From positions 43,119,501 through 43,183,500 of the forward strand of contig NC_088915.1 of assembly GCF_963576675.1 (NCBI RefSeq): a DNA stretch of 64,000 nucleotides, written 5' to 3'. The position numbers and the translations under genes were made by a program. The notes beneath the pieces are model-generated. The model saw only the letters and a program-made list of their open reading frames with translations. It did no database searches and was not told the DNA's origin. How positions within the stretch are numbered: the stretch's first letter is position 1; the number at the start of each line of letters is the position of its first letter. This DNA is from Euphorbia lathyris (taxonomy: Eukaryota > Streptophyta > Magnoliopsida > Malpighiales > Euphorbiaceae). Below, piece after piece: positions 31,737 to 43,739 of the stretch.

Positions 31737-34700
31737 TTGGATCGGTTCATCCAAAATGATGGCAAGAAGGGAGATGGCGATAGATCCAGAGAAGACCCAA
31801 AGAAGAAGGGAAAGGGTACCATTAATGTCATAGCAGGCGGACCTAGATATCAACCAATGCTGAAAAAGGCAAATACCACCGCTCTTGACAGGGCATCGTT
31901 AAATCGCCCCTTTGCCGATGTAGGTCCTGAAATCTCTCCCCATGCGGATGCATTGGTCGTTACTATGATGGTGGAAGGCTGGGAGATGAAAAGAGTGATG
32001 ATTGATACTGGGAGTTCGTGCAATGTCATCACCATAGGAGCTTTCGCCAAACTCATGATTGATCCAGTCCAAGTGGAGCCAACTGTGGTAGATATCCTAG
32101 GAGTGACAGGACACACCATCCAGACAAAAGGCCAAGTCACTCTGGATTGCGAGCTTGCAGACGATGATCAGGTTTGGAAAGGTGATCTGGAATTTTCTGT
32201 CTTGGATGGTCAGTTAGCCTACAATATCATCCTTGGACGGCCCTTTATCTCCGAAGCAGCAGCCCTTATCTCCATACGCCACTTAACGCTTTACATCCCC
32301 ACGGCCAAGGGAGGTGTAATGATCAGAGGGAGCCAAAAGGTGGCCCAGGAGACGTATTCGGCATCACTAATGATTCGCCCCCAATCTAAGGAAGAGGATG
32401 AGGAGGACCTCGTCATAATGGCCTTGGGCGAGACTGAAATGTACCTCATGGCGGATGAAAAACAGGTGCGGATGGCTAAAGGGCTCAAGGGCGAAATTAA
32501 AGACGCAATCACCAAGGTACTCCATAAAGCGGAGGATGTCTTTGCATGGAAGGATGAGATCCTTCCCGGGATCAGTCCAGACGTGATCACTCACAAACTT
32601 AACATTGACAAAGATGCAATTCCCGTAGCTCAGAAGCGAAGAAACCATGGGCTTGAAAGACAGAAGGTGATAGAGGAAGAGATCACCAAGCTCCAACGGG
32701 CGGACGCCATTGAGGAGGTACTATATACTCAATGGTTGGCGAACATCGTTCTGGTGAAGAAAGCAGGCGGATCCTACCGCATGTGTATCGACTTTACAGA
32801 TCTTAATAAGGCTTGTCCCAAAGACAATTACCCTTTGCCATGTATTGACATACTCATGGACGGAACTGCTGGGCACGCTATGTACTCCTTTACAGACGTG
32901 AAGTCAAGTTATCATCAAATTCCCATGGAGCCTTCAGATAGGATCAAAACCTCGTTCATAACTCACCAAGCCACTTATTGCTTCAAAGTCATGCCCTTTG
33001 GGCTTAAGAATGCAGGAGCCACTTATCAGCGGATGATGAACAAAATATTCGCGGACAGCAAGGGTGATAACTACTCAGTCTATGTGGATGATATGATCAT
33101 TAAAAGCACAACCGTAGAAAGGCATGCAGATGATGTGAAGGAGGTACTGGACGTACTCCGACGCCACAATATTAAACTGAACCCAGAGAAGTGTACTTTT
33201 GGCGCAACATATGGGAAATTCTTGGGGTTCATGATCAGCGAGAAAGGAGTTAGCCCAAATCCTGACAAGGTTAAGGCTGTCCTAGAAATGCAAGCACCAC
33301 GGAACATCAGGGAAGTACAACGCCTTAATGGGCGGATCGTAGCCTTGGCCAGGTTTATCTCCTGTTCAGCGCGTAGATGTCAGCCCTTTTACGAAGTCAT
33401 CAAGAAGCAAAAGTCGTTCGAATGGAACGAGGATTGTGAAAAGGCCTTTGAAGGGATCAAACGGTTCCTCACGGAGCCACCCATGATGAGTCGGCCGATG
33501 AAAGGCGAGGACCTTTACATGTACGTATCAGTTACGGATAAAGCTGTGTGCACGGTCATGATACGAGAAGAGGATGGCCAGTAGTTTCCGATTTATTATG
33601 TGAGCAAGGTTTTAAAAGATGCCGAAACCAGATATTCTAAGCTTGATAAAATGGCGCTGGCTGTTGTCACCACAGCAATCCGCCTTAGGCCATATTTTCA
33701 GGCTCATACTGTGGTGGTTCGAACGAATATACCAATGAGAAAGGTGTTGCAGAAGCCGGACACTTCTGGAAGGTTGATGGAATGGGCAATCCGCCTAGGT
33801 GAATTCGATGTGAGATATGAAAGCAGGTCAGCTTTAAAGAGTCAGGTCTTGGCAGACTTTGTGAATGAATTCACCGAAGAGGGGATAGATCATCCCAAAT
33901 ATCAAGTGGAAGAGTGGACAATGTACACTGATGGTGCCTCCTCGTCGGATGGGGCTGGCATATGCGTTGTGATCAAGGGTCCCCAATACATAAAGTTACG
34001 GTACACAGCAAAATTGAATTTTCATGCAACTAATAATGCTGCTAAATATGAAGCTCTGGTATTGGGATTACGCATACTCAAAGAAATCACTCCCGAGCGG
34101 ATTGTGATCTATAGTGACTCCAAGCTAATGGTCAATCAAGTGATCAAGAATTACGAGGTAAAAGATGACGTTTTGGCCAAATACGTAGCAGAAGTCAAAA
34201 AATTGCTAGATCACCTCGAGGCTAAAGAAACTAAATGGGAACTGATTCATGTCCCCTGGGGATCCAACACTGAGGCGGATCATTTAGCCAAAATGGCCTC
34301 TAGTGAGGAGAACTGGATGGACCCACAATGTCCCTTCGAAGTTAAAATAGCTCCAGCCTTCGCCTCGGAGGAAGTATCCCTGCTCACAGCGGTAGAAGAG
34401 GATTGGAGATCGGCCATTTACCAATATCTGCTAGGTGGAACTTTACCTGAGGATAAGGAAGAGGCACGGCGGATCGTTAGAAAAGCGACTTATTTCTCCA
34501 TAATCAACGATGGTCTCTATAGAAAATCTTTTAGCCATCCTTGGTTAAAGTGCATCCTGCCAGAAGAAGGACGACAGGTCCTCAAGGAGCTGCACGAGGG
34601 ATCGTGTGGGGCCCATGAAGCATCCGCCTCAATCTTGAAGAAATCCAGGTTAGCAGGATTTTATTGGCCAACGACCGAACTTGATGCGCAAAAGTTGGTG

Positions 34701-35644
34701 GAAACTTGCCATAATTGCCAGATTCATGCGAATGAATCACATACTGCCAAGAATCTCCAGAGGCCCATCATAGAAGGACGGTCATTCGCCCTCTGGGGCA
34801 TTGACATTGTAGGGCCATTCCCACCTACCCGCCGGTAGAGGAAGTACATGGTAGTGGCAGTAGATCACTTCACCAAGTGGGTAGAAGCCGAAGCTGTTTC
34901 CTCCATCACTGCTGAACGAATGGTGGAATTTGTCAAGGACAACATCGTGGGAAGATATGGCATCCCCCACACCATCATCACCGATAATGGAACGCAGTTC
35001 AACTGTGGCGAGTTCAAAACTTTCTGTGAGAAATTGGGCATTCTAAACAGATTCGCCTCCGTTTACTATCCCCAATCCAACGGAATGACTGAAGTTACGA
35101 ATCGGACGATCGTAAAAGGCATAAAGAAGAGATTAGGGGAGCATGATAAAAATGGGCGGATCAGCTAACAAGCGTCTTATGGGCCTATCGCACAACTCCT
35201 AGAACGGCCACATGAGAGACGCCGTTCGCCCTCTCTCATGGTGTAGAGGCCGTGATCCCGATTGAGATACAGGTTCCCAGTGATAGAGTTGCCTTCTATT
35301 GTGAGGAGGACAACGGTGACCGGTTAAAGGAGAGTCTTGATCAAGTAGAAGATCGAAGAGACCAGGCCTACATACGTATGGCGGCATACAAGCAGCGGAT
35401 CGCTGCTTACCATGACAAAAATGCCAAGCTTGTGGACCTAAATGTGGGTGATCTCGTTCTCCGCAAAGCTGACAAAATCCAGTCTCGAGAAGGGAAAGGC
35501 AAGCTAGGGCTCACCTGGACGGGTCCGTATCAAATAGTGGACAAGATTGGATTCGCCACATTTAAAATTCAAGACATGGAGGGGAACACATTGCCACGCA
35601 CCTGGAACCTCCAAAATCTCCGCAAATATCTTGTCAGAAAATAA
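31737..35644 (+). pseudogene. pol: T1 pol: protease, RT, RNase H, archaeal RNase H, integrase, broken
   Basis: Protease has the DTGSS active site (about 32008). RT spans about 32620-33250 (YRMCIDFTDLNKACPK, MPFGLKNAG, YVDD near 33082). The native RNase H (YMYVSVTDKAV) lacks its first Asp. TAG at 33582-33584 interrupts it. The archaeal-type RNase H at about 33915-34300 has MYTDGASSSDGAG, NNAAKYEAL (Lys replacing Glu) and IYSDSKLMV. The integrase zinc module is at about 34590-34740. A TAG at 34836-34838 lies in the integrase core. ITDNGTQF is at about 34978 and NGMTEV at about 35082. A frame change lies near 35155 and a TGA at 35213-35215. The chromodomain-less C-terminus ends RKYLVRK at 35644. 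Tat lineage. Confidence 0.88.
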
Positions 35645-36291
35645 AGTGTACATACGGTCTTGAGTACTCTTTTTCCTTTAGTAAGCTTTTTCCCATGTGG
35701 TTTTTCTTATTAAAGGTTTTAACGAGGATCACATATAAGACCTGCTTACTGTAATAAAGCATTTCTCCTATCAATAAACAAATATTGTTCCATTCTCTAT
35801 GTTCTTTTTAAGGTTTTTCTTGCAGCAATATTAATATTCTAGTCTTAAAAAGAAGGGGGGCATCCAACGCTCTCCGCATTAAAAAAGTATTGCTATCTCA
35901 TAGCTACTTTTTCTCCTCGGACATAGGAGAATCCATCTCTAAGATGATCCTCATTTTAGATAGAGTTAAAACGATCCTTGGACGCAAGGTCTTTACACTC
36001 TCTTACATCCTTCCCAAAAAAGGATTCACAAGTCCTACAGGCGGATCACTTCACCTTAAAGACAGGTAGCAAATTGATCCCCTAGGCGGCTTTACTTCCT
36101 TCAATGGAATAAAACAGCTTCTAACCTTCACAAAGGTTCCTGCTATGGAGTATGGCTGGCCACCTACTCCAAAATAAATCCTAGATGCCTATATATTTAC
36201 TTATGCAAACGTAACAGTAACATAAATAGCTGCCATAAAGGATTAAACAAATTGTACTTAACGATTTTGTACAAATCAAAAAGTAAAACAA
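35645..36291 (+). other. T1 spacer between pol and antisense gene
   Basis: Non-coding. CCCATGTGGTTTTTCTTATTAAAGG just after pol is a conserved post-pol feature shared with T2 (54488). No gene seen. Confidence 0.5.
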
Positions 36292-38570
36292 CTAAGTAAT
36301 AATGGGAGCATCCTCCTTTGCACTCTTCTCGCTTGCGGCACTTGCTTGAGAAGCCTCCTTCTCCACAGCCTCAGATACGCCTGCCAAGGGTACCTCCTTT
36401 TCCACGGAAGATGTGGGACCAAGAGGAAGGGCGTTATCATTGATCGGTTCTTCACCTGCTTTAGGGGGCACTTCCTCAAGCTCCACTAGTTCAACATTAG
36501 TGGGAGGTTTGCTTTCTTCCATGGGTCCCTTCATCCATCTCCGAACGTAGTCACGGAGGTAGTCTTTAGCGTCTGGCATTTTGTTATATTTGGCAACATC
36601 ATCTAGGTCTGGGACGGCGAACTGTGGGTCTGTGAAATCAACCTCGGGATGCGCTAGAGAGAAGTACGCCATGAGTAGTTCGCCATAGTAGAAAGCTTGC
36701 TCACCCGCCGTGTACTCTGCTTCTCCTATTGCCACCTCATGGTTCTTAACGGCTGTCACGATCTTTTCCTTCAACTTCTTGATCTCCGCGTCTTTAAGAA
36801 CCAAGGCAGCCGTGGCAGAGGCAATGTTTGCATTCGCAGAGGCGATGTTCGCATTGGCATCCGCTACCTCTTTCTCCAACTTTTCAATGGTAGCCTTATC
36901 CGCCACGCTTTGAAGGAGCTCAGCCTCCATGGCACGTATGCGAGTATACATCTGTCGAAAACAAACAGTTTCGTCAAAAGAAAAAAACAAAGGAACAACT
37001 TTTTCGGCGAAACGAAATCCTTTGTAGTTGGGAGGTTTACCGTGAGGAGCTCTGTTTTCCCCTTTTGTGCATGAATGGAACCGGAGATCTGGTTCTGATT
37101 CCTTTGCACTTCGCCCAACTGGCCCAGGGCCTCATCTAAGTCGTTTATGACGGACTCATTCTCCAAAGATCCTTGGGCGCCATACTTGGCGGACCAGTAT
37201 CCGCCCAGATCAGGCTTCGCCATCTGCACAAATATTCAAGGATCAAAACTCAGATCCAAAACTTAATGAACAGATAAAAATAAAAGGCAACTTACCTGTT
37301 CCATCTCTCCTACAGGCATGGCGGACCTCATGGCATCCGCCATAAGCTTAGGGCCTCCAGTAACTATAGGCTTCCTCCTTTTTAGTGGCAGCTCAACCAC
37401 TACTCCAGCGGGACGCTTCCCGTCATCCTTTTGGGGATTTGCCATTTGATCTTTCCTACGCGCCTCAGCCTCTAGAAACTTCCTACGCTTCTTTGCAATA
37501 GCGTGATTGGCCTTAGATAAACCCCTGCCAAAGAAAACAATAAAGTAATCAAAGTTCAAGAAGAAATAAAAGTTACCTTGGTCAAATTGCGCAATCTTGG
37601 AGTAAATGAACTGCTCCCCCTCTCAGCGAATCAACGGAATATCTCTCATCATGAAGGCTAAAGCGTCCGCGTATGTCCATGCATCCGCCTTGACCTTCTT
37701 CATGAGCTCCGCCACCACTTCATCGCTATCGGTCAATATTCGCATATCGCCCGTCATGTGTAAAGGCTTGGGATTCTAGAATGAGGGAAAACCCAGTGAT
37801 TCGCCCTCTTTTATCTTCACATAGAAGAATTTATCATCCCAGCAATGGACATTGGACATTTTGTCACTGAATGGCGAATACACTCCGAATTTGGCGAAAG
37901 TGAGGTAAGACTCGGACTTCCGTTTTGAGGGTTTATGGAAAGCTCTAAAGACACGACCCGTATATACCACTCCTAAATTTGAGGCGAGGTAGCAGTCTAA
38001 AGCGATATCCAACCAACCGTTAGGGTGTAGTTGGCTGGCAGTAATATCAAAGTAAGAGAGGATATCCGCCATCATCTTTCGGAGAGGAAGTCGGAACCCT
38101 CTCTCCACATGGCTGCAATATACGGTCAGAAAACTGCTAGGCGGACAGGAGGGTCGTTGATGAGCTGCGTCTAACTGGGTCTCGTAATTATCGATCCAAG
38201 GAAAGCGATTCGCCAGATCCGCTAGATCCGCGACACTCATACGAGACGGAGTAGACTCCGCACGTGGGTTCTTTTTCCTAGGTGGGATTGAAGAAGAGGC
38301 CATTGTCCTCGGAAAACACCTGGACTTAACGGCCGGAGCAGTACCAGAGACAGAAGTAGAAAGAACTTGATTCCTAGTGGAACGAGTTTGGTAGCGATTA
38401 CACGCCGAGTTACGTAACTCAGCTAAATCGGAGCAAGCTGTGTCCTCGGAGGAAGATGAATTTTCCGATGACGAAGTGGTCCAACTAAAATTAACTACTA
38501 TTTCAGGAAAAGGGGTCGAATTAAAAAGCTCCGAAGTTGATCTAGAAGATGATGAAGAACTCCTAAACAT
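36292..38570 (-). pseudogene. T1 antisense spliced gene (gypsy-type transposon protein with coiled-coil)
   Basis: Minus-strand exons, from ATG 38570: exon 1 (38570 to about 37577), exon 2 (37524-37296), exon 3 (37223-37041), exon 4 (36951-36292). Exon 1 has a Ser-rich head, then HVERGFRLPLRKMMADIL, SQLHPNGWLDIALDCYL and SNVHCWDDKFFYVK. This resembles the plant 'putative gypsy-type transposon' family (family name from memory). Exon 4 holds a long coiled-coil (KLEKEVADANANIASANANI, LKDAEIKKLKEKIVTA) and an acidic tail. Introns 2 and 3 are GT-AG, phase 0. For intron 1 the best GT and AG are one nucleotide out of phase, in both T1 and T2. Stops at 37776-37778 and 37623-37625 break exon 1. Confidence 0.75.
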
Positions 38571-38719
38571 TCAGAACAAATCGAGTAAGGAAAGATGAAC
38601 TTATATGAAACCGAAAAGCTTTGAACTCTGAAATTCCCAGAAAAAGCTTCGCGCGAATGGAAATGAAGATGAAATGGGAAAAGAGAGAGAGAGAAGGAAG
38701 AAGAAGGCGTCTTCTCTTT

Positions 38720-38768
38720 CTTTAAACAGAGCGCTCATTACACGTGTCACTCTACGATTGGCATCGAA
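38720..38768 (-). promoter_or_regulatory. putative promoter block of the T1 antisense gene
   Basis: On the minus strand a CCAAT box (38757-38761), a CACGTG G-box (38741-38746) and TTTAAAG (about 38721) lie 150-190 bp upstream of the antisense ATG, followed by a CT-rich leader. The CCAAT/G-box block of about 30 bases is conserved in T2 (57551-57581) while flanking bases differ. Confidence 0.5.
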
Positions 38769-38840
38769 CAGAGTGTTCATTAATGCAGGCAATCATGACG
38801 GCGCCCAGAAGCTCAAAAGCCCTAAAGGACTTTAAGGGAA

Positions 38841-38855
38841 CTTTGGGGGGGCTTC
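38841..38855 (+). other. polypurine tract of T1
   Basis: ACTTTGGGGGGGCTTC region immediately before TGATAAC, shared with T2. Confidence 0.65.
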
Positions 38856-39338
38856 TGATAACATTGAGATATTATCCTAAGGACCAAAAGGGATATTCAC
38901 CTAGAGAACGCCGCGTATTAATCTCCAAAGGAGATCCGGCTGGCGGATCTCCACGGTCCTGATCAAAGAGATCCGCTGGCAAACCTATAAGGCGAATCTC
39001 CTCATTCACTTGATTCGTCATTGTAACAGCTAAAGCCGACCCGGCCATAAAGGCCATTAATGAGCTATCAATTAGCTAAACCGCCAGTTTAAAGATAACT
39101 TGTAACCGCCATTAATGGAACATTAATGGAGACTTTCTGGTTGCCAAAGGTTACGACTTCCTAGCTATATATAGCCTACATCCTTAGGCTATCAAGGTAC
39201 ACATTCTCACACCCTTTGTCAATTCAGTTTGCTCCCTTGATCTACCTTACTGACTTTGGCATCGGAGCTTCCCCCCGTCGAACCCAACGACGCCCCCACA
39301 GGGACGAAAGTTGATCAGAAATTCTCCACAAGTCATCA
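38856..39338 (+). repeat. T1 3' LTR
   Basis: 483 bp, TGATAAC...GTCATCA, with TATATATAG at 39166-39174. It is followed by the GAAAT target duplication. Confidence 0.93.
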
Positions 39339-39343
39339 GAAAT

Positions 39344-40923
39344 AAAACGTCAAGCTAACTCGGCTCTCGAGAATTGTATTTCAGGTACGAGCAAGGAGCA
39401 AAATTCATGCCAGTACGCGGGGCGTATCACTCCGTACGCAGGGCGTGAAACATTGAGTCAGAAATAATTGCCTTATCCGCAGACACCACGTGGATCCAAC
39501 GCATAATACGCAAGGCGTACCCAACTTACGCAGGGCATAGAAAGCAATAATTGGCCCAATCATAAATGTCAGACTGTATTGTCTCCTAAGTCAACTATCA
39601 TACGCAGGGCGTGTTTCAGGATATGCAGGGCGTAGTTGGTGTAATTTAAGCTCTTTTTAGCCAGGAGCTCAAACACGCGCGGCGTATGTCAAAGTACGCA
39701 GGGCGTACTTGGGATAGCAAGATCCGATTTAGGACCACATGCAGGAAATTATTGAAGGCATGGGCTAGTACGCAGGGCGTACCCTACCATACGCAAGACG
39801 TATTATGGGAATTTTGCAGAAATTAATGTTGCTCCATACTTATACCTTGTGAACTTACAATTTTGCCCATAGCTTGATGTATAAATAAGAGTGACTAGCA
39901 CTCATTTAGACACCTTCTATCACTTAACATACCTTGTATCATATATTTCTTCATATATACTTTTGTAGATAGAGATTTTGATATATAGTTTTAGATTCGG
40001 TTTTTATGTAATAAAACTCTCCCACCTTGAGAGCTTGTTCGTTCATTCCGGCATTTCCTCGAAGTTCCATTCCACCTTCGTTCACCAAGCTCGAGAGTTC
40101 CACCTCCAAGACCTAAGAGATGGCCTTGAGTCCGGTTAGCTAGTTCCGAGGGCCGATTCTCCCCTCTTTACTTGCTAATTAGCTTTGATCTCATCCTATG
40201 TACTAGGCTTGGTTGTATTCGATATTCTTACTCTCCATATTTACAATATATGATTTGCAATTTCCGTTCCTATATATGTGTTGATGTTTAATGCTTGTTT
40301 TGATACTCATAATTGACTATTGTGTAGGGGAACGCGATTTCCGACGCCACTCGGGCTATCTTTAGGGATTCATATAGGTGTTGCCTTACCGGAAGTGACA
40401 AATCGGAAACCGTAGGAATTGACGCACCACGGAACTTACAGGCCCTAGTTTCTGATCCCCAGCATTAGACACGCCTTGACTAGGAACCACGTAGTCTAAG
40501 TACTTCACGGGTCGGTCGAACTACACGTAGTCGTCTTTGCAAGAGTAAATCGTCAACCGAATATATTCGGAGTTATTGCATATTATATTTATAACTTATC
40601 GTCACCCATATCATTCCGTGGAGTTTTCCGTTACATAAATCTGTCTCACCAATAGGTTAGGAGTAGTTTGTAGTTGTGTCCCACACCAACTCAAAGTATT
40701 CACCGCTTAGATAACGTATAAAACCGAGTCGTCTAATACTTATAGTTATAAATCTCGTGGATTCGATACCCGGTCTTAACCGGATTATTACTTGATACGA
40801 CGGGGTACACTTGCCCCTAAGTAGTGACGTCTAGTAGACACAAAGCACTTAGAAAGACCACATCCATAGTCATAACGTATACATTTCGTCGTTAAAAAGA
40901 ACACTACTAGGTGACACGTATCA
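39344..40923 (+). repeat. LTR-2 of composite A, right piece
   Basis: Resumes A's LTR with ATAAAACGTCAAGC (compare 5804). It carries many TACGCAGGGCGT motif copies (from 39416) and a TATA box at 39880. It ends GACACGTATCA before a primer-binding site. It is visibly more diverged from LTR-1 than LTR-3 is. Confidence 0.88.
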
Positions 40924-41184
40924 AGTTTTTGGCGCCGTTGCCGGGGATTTATAATTTCTTGCAATATTAGACAAAAACGTTTTATTGTTAGTTTAAGCAT
41001 TTGTAAATATTACTTTCTTTTTTGTGTGAATAATTTATTTTGTTTCGTGTTGTTACTAATGATTTGTTTCATGGTATGATGCCTCATAGTCGTCGTCTGT
41101 GGGACGACCTCATGGATGACGAATGTTCGCACCAACCATTAACCTCACAATTTGATGTGGTAATCTCTATGCTTAAAGACATTC
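40924..41184 (+). other. second internal start of composite A (PBS plus truncated leader ORF)
   Basis: TGGCGCCGTTGCCGGGGA at 40930-40947, then sequence matching 7381-7617 with roughly 8% difference, including the start of the 140-aa ORF (41078). It breaks off at ATTC|TTGAGACACC, where LTR-3 begins. Confidence 0.8.
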
Positions 41185-42182
41185 TTGAGACACCTCTTTT
41201 GATATACAACTTTTTGTAAATTAAGCTCTTGTAATATAGTTTGAGATTTCATTTTATTTTAGCAAAACTCTATCCCCTTTCGGACTTGTTCGTTGATCCC
41301 GGCATTCCATCAAAGTCCCGTTCCTTCTCCGTTCACCAAGCTCGAAAGCTCCACCTCCAAGTCCTAAGAGACGGCCTTGAGTCCGGTTAGCTAGTTTCGA
41401 GGGTGAATTCTTCCCTTTTCACTTGCTAATTAGCTTGTACTCTTCCTATGAACTAGGCTTGGTTGTATTTCATATTCACATTCTCCATATTTATAATTTA
41501 TGATTCATAATCTTCTTTTCTATATACGTGTTAATGTTTGTTACTTGTTTTGATACTCGTAATTGATTATTGTGTAGGAGAACGCGATTTCCGACGCCAT
41601 TCGGGCTATCTTTAGGGATTCATATAGGTGTTGCCTTACCGGAAGTGACGCTCCGGAAACCGTAGGAATTGACAAGCCACGGAACTTACGGGCCCTAATT
41701 TCCGATCCCAAGCATTAGACACGCCTTGACTAGGAACCACGTAGTCTAAGTACTTCACGGGTCGGTCACACTACACGTAGTCATCATTGCAAGAGTAAAT
41801 CATTAACCGTATATACATTAGGAGTCATTGTTTGTCATATTTATAACTTATCGCCATCCATATCATTTCGTGGAGTTTTGTTATATAAATTTGTCTCACT
41901 AATAGTTTAGGAGTAGTTTGTAGTTGGTCCCCACATCAACCCCAAAGTATTCACCGCTTAAATAACGTATAAAACCGAGTCGTTTAATACTTGCAGTTAT
42001 AAATCCCGTGGATTCGATACCCGGTCTTAACCGGATTATTACTTGATACGACGGGGTACACTTGCCCCTAAGTAGTGACGTCTAGTAAAGATATAGCACT
42101 TAGAAAGATCACATCCATAGTCACAATGCACTTACCATATATATTTTGTCGTAGAAAACACTACACTAGACGACACGCATCA
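41185..42182 (+). repeat. LTR-3 of composite A, 5'-truncated
   Basis: Matches LTR-1 from 6359 to its end almost base for base, lacking about the first 717 bases. It ends CGCATCA, followed by the CAAGT target duplication. Confidence 0.9.
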
Positions 42183-43426
42183 CAAGTCAGAATCCAAAAG
42201 GGACACGTTATCTGCTAAGTATATGAAGGTTGAAGCTCAAGGTTGTTTTTGTGAATTCTGGAAGCAACTATGGTATAAACACATCTTTTATCCTTTCCTC
42301 TAATTTTTTTTTTCTGTTTTTTTTTAGAATAGAGGGGGAAAAAGTGAAATTCAATTGGGCACAGGTTGCTTTTTCTATTAAAATTACAACCTTTTAATGA
42401 TTGCTAGCAAGAATTTGAAGGATAGGTGTGTCTAAGGATTTATCAAAACTAAATTGAGTCAATTAACTTGGGTGAGAAAGAGTATTTAAGAAGGCTAAGG
42501 TTTGTAACAGGGTTGATCAAAGAAAGGGGTAAAAGGCTCAAAGGGGCTTATCTAGTGGAATTGTTAAGGGATTTTGGCTAAACAAAGAAATAGGCTAAAT
42601 TTCACAAAGGGCTATACCTAGATTGCATAATCATTTCAAGTTTAATAAAAACACAAAATTCAACCAGTATTGGATGCAATTCCTATGAGCACAAAGACAA
42701 TAAATGTAATCCCACACCTAAGAGATCAATTGTTCCTAATCGTGAGTCTAAAATATTGATCTATATGGCTCTAACTCACAATTGAAGGGTTATTTGTATC
42801 AATCATAGCCGCAACTAACGTTCCGTTCCATGTCAATTTTAGGCAAATAATACTCTTTGGAGACTCAAACGTTGTTCAAGATTTTTCGCATGCATAAATT
42901 TCATTTAGAATGTGCAAATTTTTAAGCGCATTGTCAACTGTATTGCGGGATAGCTAAATGTATCAAATTCAACTGCCTAGGATTCTTTTTATTCCTATAA
43001 TCAAAATAAAAAAGCAAAAAAAAACAGACAGCATGAAATCCTGAAATTAAAACAAAAACATGCAACCTAATATAGAAAAATTTAAAAAGAAAAGATTAAA
43101 AACATGCAAATGACAGAATAAAAAATCATCATATCCTAGTATCTCCTCCCCACACTTACAACATGCATTTACTTCCATCATTACATAAAAGCATAACCTA
43201 AAGTACAGAAAAGAAATAGGATAGAAAAACCCCCTCAGGGGTGGCTGCCAATCCAATCCCGAATTTCCGATGCTAAATTTTCGAATCCAAGCTGCAGTCC
43301 TGAAAATCAATCCAGCGTCGGTGAGTATTCCGATTAGAGGGTTCTACCAATAGAAAAGAAAAGAAAACAAACATAAGAATAGAGAAAGCAAAAAAAAGAA
43401 AAAAGTTTAAGTGTTTAATTTTTTTT

Positions 43427-43628
43427 TCGGGTGCGTCTCATCGAGATGAACAGTGTCTCGACGAGACGACACGAGAATTTTTTTTTTATTTTTAAATTTT
43501 TTTTTCGGGTGCGTCTTGTCGAGATGAACAGTGTCTCAACGAGACGACACATGCATTTTTTAAAAAAAAATTAAAATTTTTTTTACATCTCGTCGAGACA
43601 GCCAGGTGTCTCGACGAGACGACACGAA
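43427..43628. repeat. triplicated GTCTCGACGAGAC hairpin block in M
   Basis: Two tandem copies of about 70 bp (CGGGTGCGTCTCATCGAGATG...GTGTCTCGACGAGACGACAC) and a third shorter one. In each, TCTCGTCGAGA and TCTCGACGAGA face each other and can pair. The same motif recurs in M's LTR at 44970-45055. Confidence 0.8.
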
Positions 43629-43716
43629 AAACCCAAATTTATATATATATATATATATACAAATCTAAACAATTATTTCAACCTATTCAATTTACACAGA
43701 TTATAATCGAAATAGT

Positions 43717-43733
43717 ACCCGGCAACAGCGCCA
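43717..43733 (-). other. primer-binding site of M
   Basis: Minus-strand TGGCGCTGTTGCCGGGT, a tRNA-Asp-like site with mismatches, seven bases after the LTR end on that strand. Confidence 0.75.
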
Positions 43734-43739
43734 AAAACT

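Larger units (their letters stand above)
12364..39338 (+). mobile_element. element T1: Tat-lineage Ty3/gypsy element with antisense gene
   Basis: TGATAACATTG...AAGTCATCA, with GAAAT target duplications on both sides. Without O it is about 10 kb, with 483-bp LTRs, a tRNA-Phe-like PBS, gag-pol on the plus strand and a spliced gene on the minus strand downstream of pol. Archaeal-type RNase H plus antisense gene place it in the Tat lineage. Its 5' LTR is split by element O. LTRs differ at only three positions by my reading, yet gag-pol has at least eight breaks. Confidence 0.92.
5642..42182 (+). mobile_element. composite A: Athila-like element with three LTR copies, split by T1
   Basis: Bounded by TGATAGGGG at 5642 and CGCATCA at 42182, with CAAGT on both sides (5637-5641 and 42183-42187). 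Order: LTR-1 (5642-7356), PBS, internal region with one ORF and one ORF1-like pseudogene (7357-12197), LTR-2 (12198-12363 plus 39344-40923), a second PBS with 260 bp of internal start (40924-41184), and a 5'-truncated LTR-3 (41185-42182). It has no gag-protease-RT-integrase, so it is a large non-autonomous derivative. Nested element T1 sits in LTR-2. Confidence 0.85.
42188..43739 (-). other. internal region of element M
   Basis: Non-coding. It contains another CTCCCCACACTT module (43147), a hairpin-repeat block (43430-43625), an AT dinucleotide run (about 43640-43660) and the primer-binding site. I see no gag or pol. Confidence 0.6.
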
